Assembly (NCBI GenBank): GCA_030378035.1
Contig: JAUCGI010000003.1
Location: 37,763-101,762 of the forward strand
From: Desulfobacterales bacterium HSG2
GTDB lineage: Bacteria > Desulfobacterota > Desulfobacteria > Desulfobacterales > 4be13
Direction of reading: 5' to 3'
DNA length: 64,000 bases
Below, piece after piece: positions 63,834 through 64,000 of this stretch. Position 1 is the first letter of the stretch, and each line of letters starts with the position of its first letter. The notes beneath the pieces were generated by a model. It saw only the letters and a program-made list of their open reading frames with translations. It ran no database searches and was not told the origin of the DNA. A program made the position numbers and the translations under genes.

Positions 63834-64000
63834 CACAGTCTCCTTATTATCTTCTGCCCCTGTCGGATTGCTAAATCCGACAGGGTTCGGATGTGCCAAT
63901 CCGAACCGAGCGCACTCTATTCAGCTCCCCGGGGATTTACAAATGCCCCCTGTGTATTTTCCAATCCGCACCTGGGCACAGTTAAGTCTGGGGTTTCGAT

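Overview
The window reads as a chromosomal segment of an anaerobic, sulfate-reducing member of the Desulfobacterota, probably Desulfobacterales and Desulfonema-like. This is inferred from the Rnf complex, cytoplasmic molybdopterin oxidoreductases with four-cluster ferredoxin subunits, a DsrE/TusA/YeeE sulfur-relay operon, a dockerin-like exported protein, and a very heavy load of short repeats and miniature mobile elements. No rRNA or tRNA gene was recognised.

Layout. (1) 1-12.2 kb, minus strand: a restriction/defence block. Two close paralogues of a large Eco57I-type DNA methyltransferase are present, one behind an AAA ATPase and a nuclease-like gene, the other behind a PLD-nuclease/SNF2-type helicase. 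TOPRIM-like and small proteins are also present. (2) 12.3-27.0 kb, minus strand: an energy-conservation supercluster, Mo-oxidoreductase + FeS subunit, then rnfC-D-G-E-A-B, a membrane-anchored IscU-like protein, then a second paralogous Mo-oxidoreductase + FeS subunit and a GltD-like flavoprotein. RnfB has an in-frame UGA exactly where the first cysteine of its N-terminal FeS motif should be, with a hairpin directly after it, so it is probably a selenoprotein. RnfA carries an extra N-terminal Ig-like domain. (3) 27.4-43.6 kb: a scrambled defence island: AAA ATPase/TOPRIM pairs, a type IIG-like enzyme, a BsuBI/PstI-family restriction enzyme with a C5 methyltransferase, another amino-methyltransferase, HEPN pairs, an AbiEii-like nucleotidyltransferase and an orphan ParA. 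Several nuclease/toxin partners are truncated or frameshifted while their ATPases or methyltransferases are intact. Short copies of gene ends mark the junctions. (4) 44.0-47.4 kb: a periplasmic rhodanese, YeeE/YedE transporter, TusA, two DsrE-like proteins, a small protein and a TPR lipoprotein, ending at a clear terminator. (5) 48.1-52.5 kb: a decayed tandem array of ATPase/DUF4276-like gene pairs, one ATPase split by a 409-bp miniature transposon. (6) 52.5-64 kb: a chemoreceptor, a Uma2/solute-binding-protein chimera, a truncated CoA-transferase, two membrane-anchored HEAT-repeat paralogues, amrS, a SAM methyltransferase and an exported dockerin-like protein.

Two themes run across the window. 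First, at least four families of non-autonomous miniature elements can be delimited by terminal inverted repeats, several with target-site duplications and empty-site comparisons. Second, many gaps between genes hold long hairpins whose two arms are tandem arrays of a 6-8 bp unit and its reverse complement. Three of these lie inside the rnf operon, and some provide stop codons or C-terminal residues of neighbouring genes.
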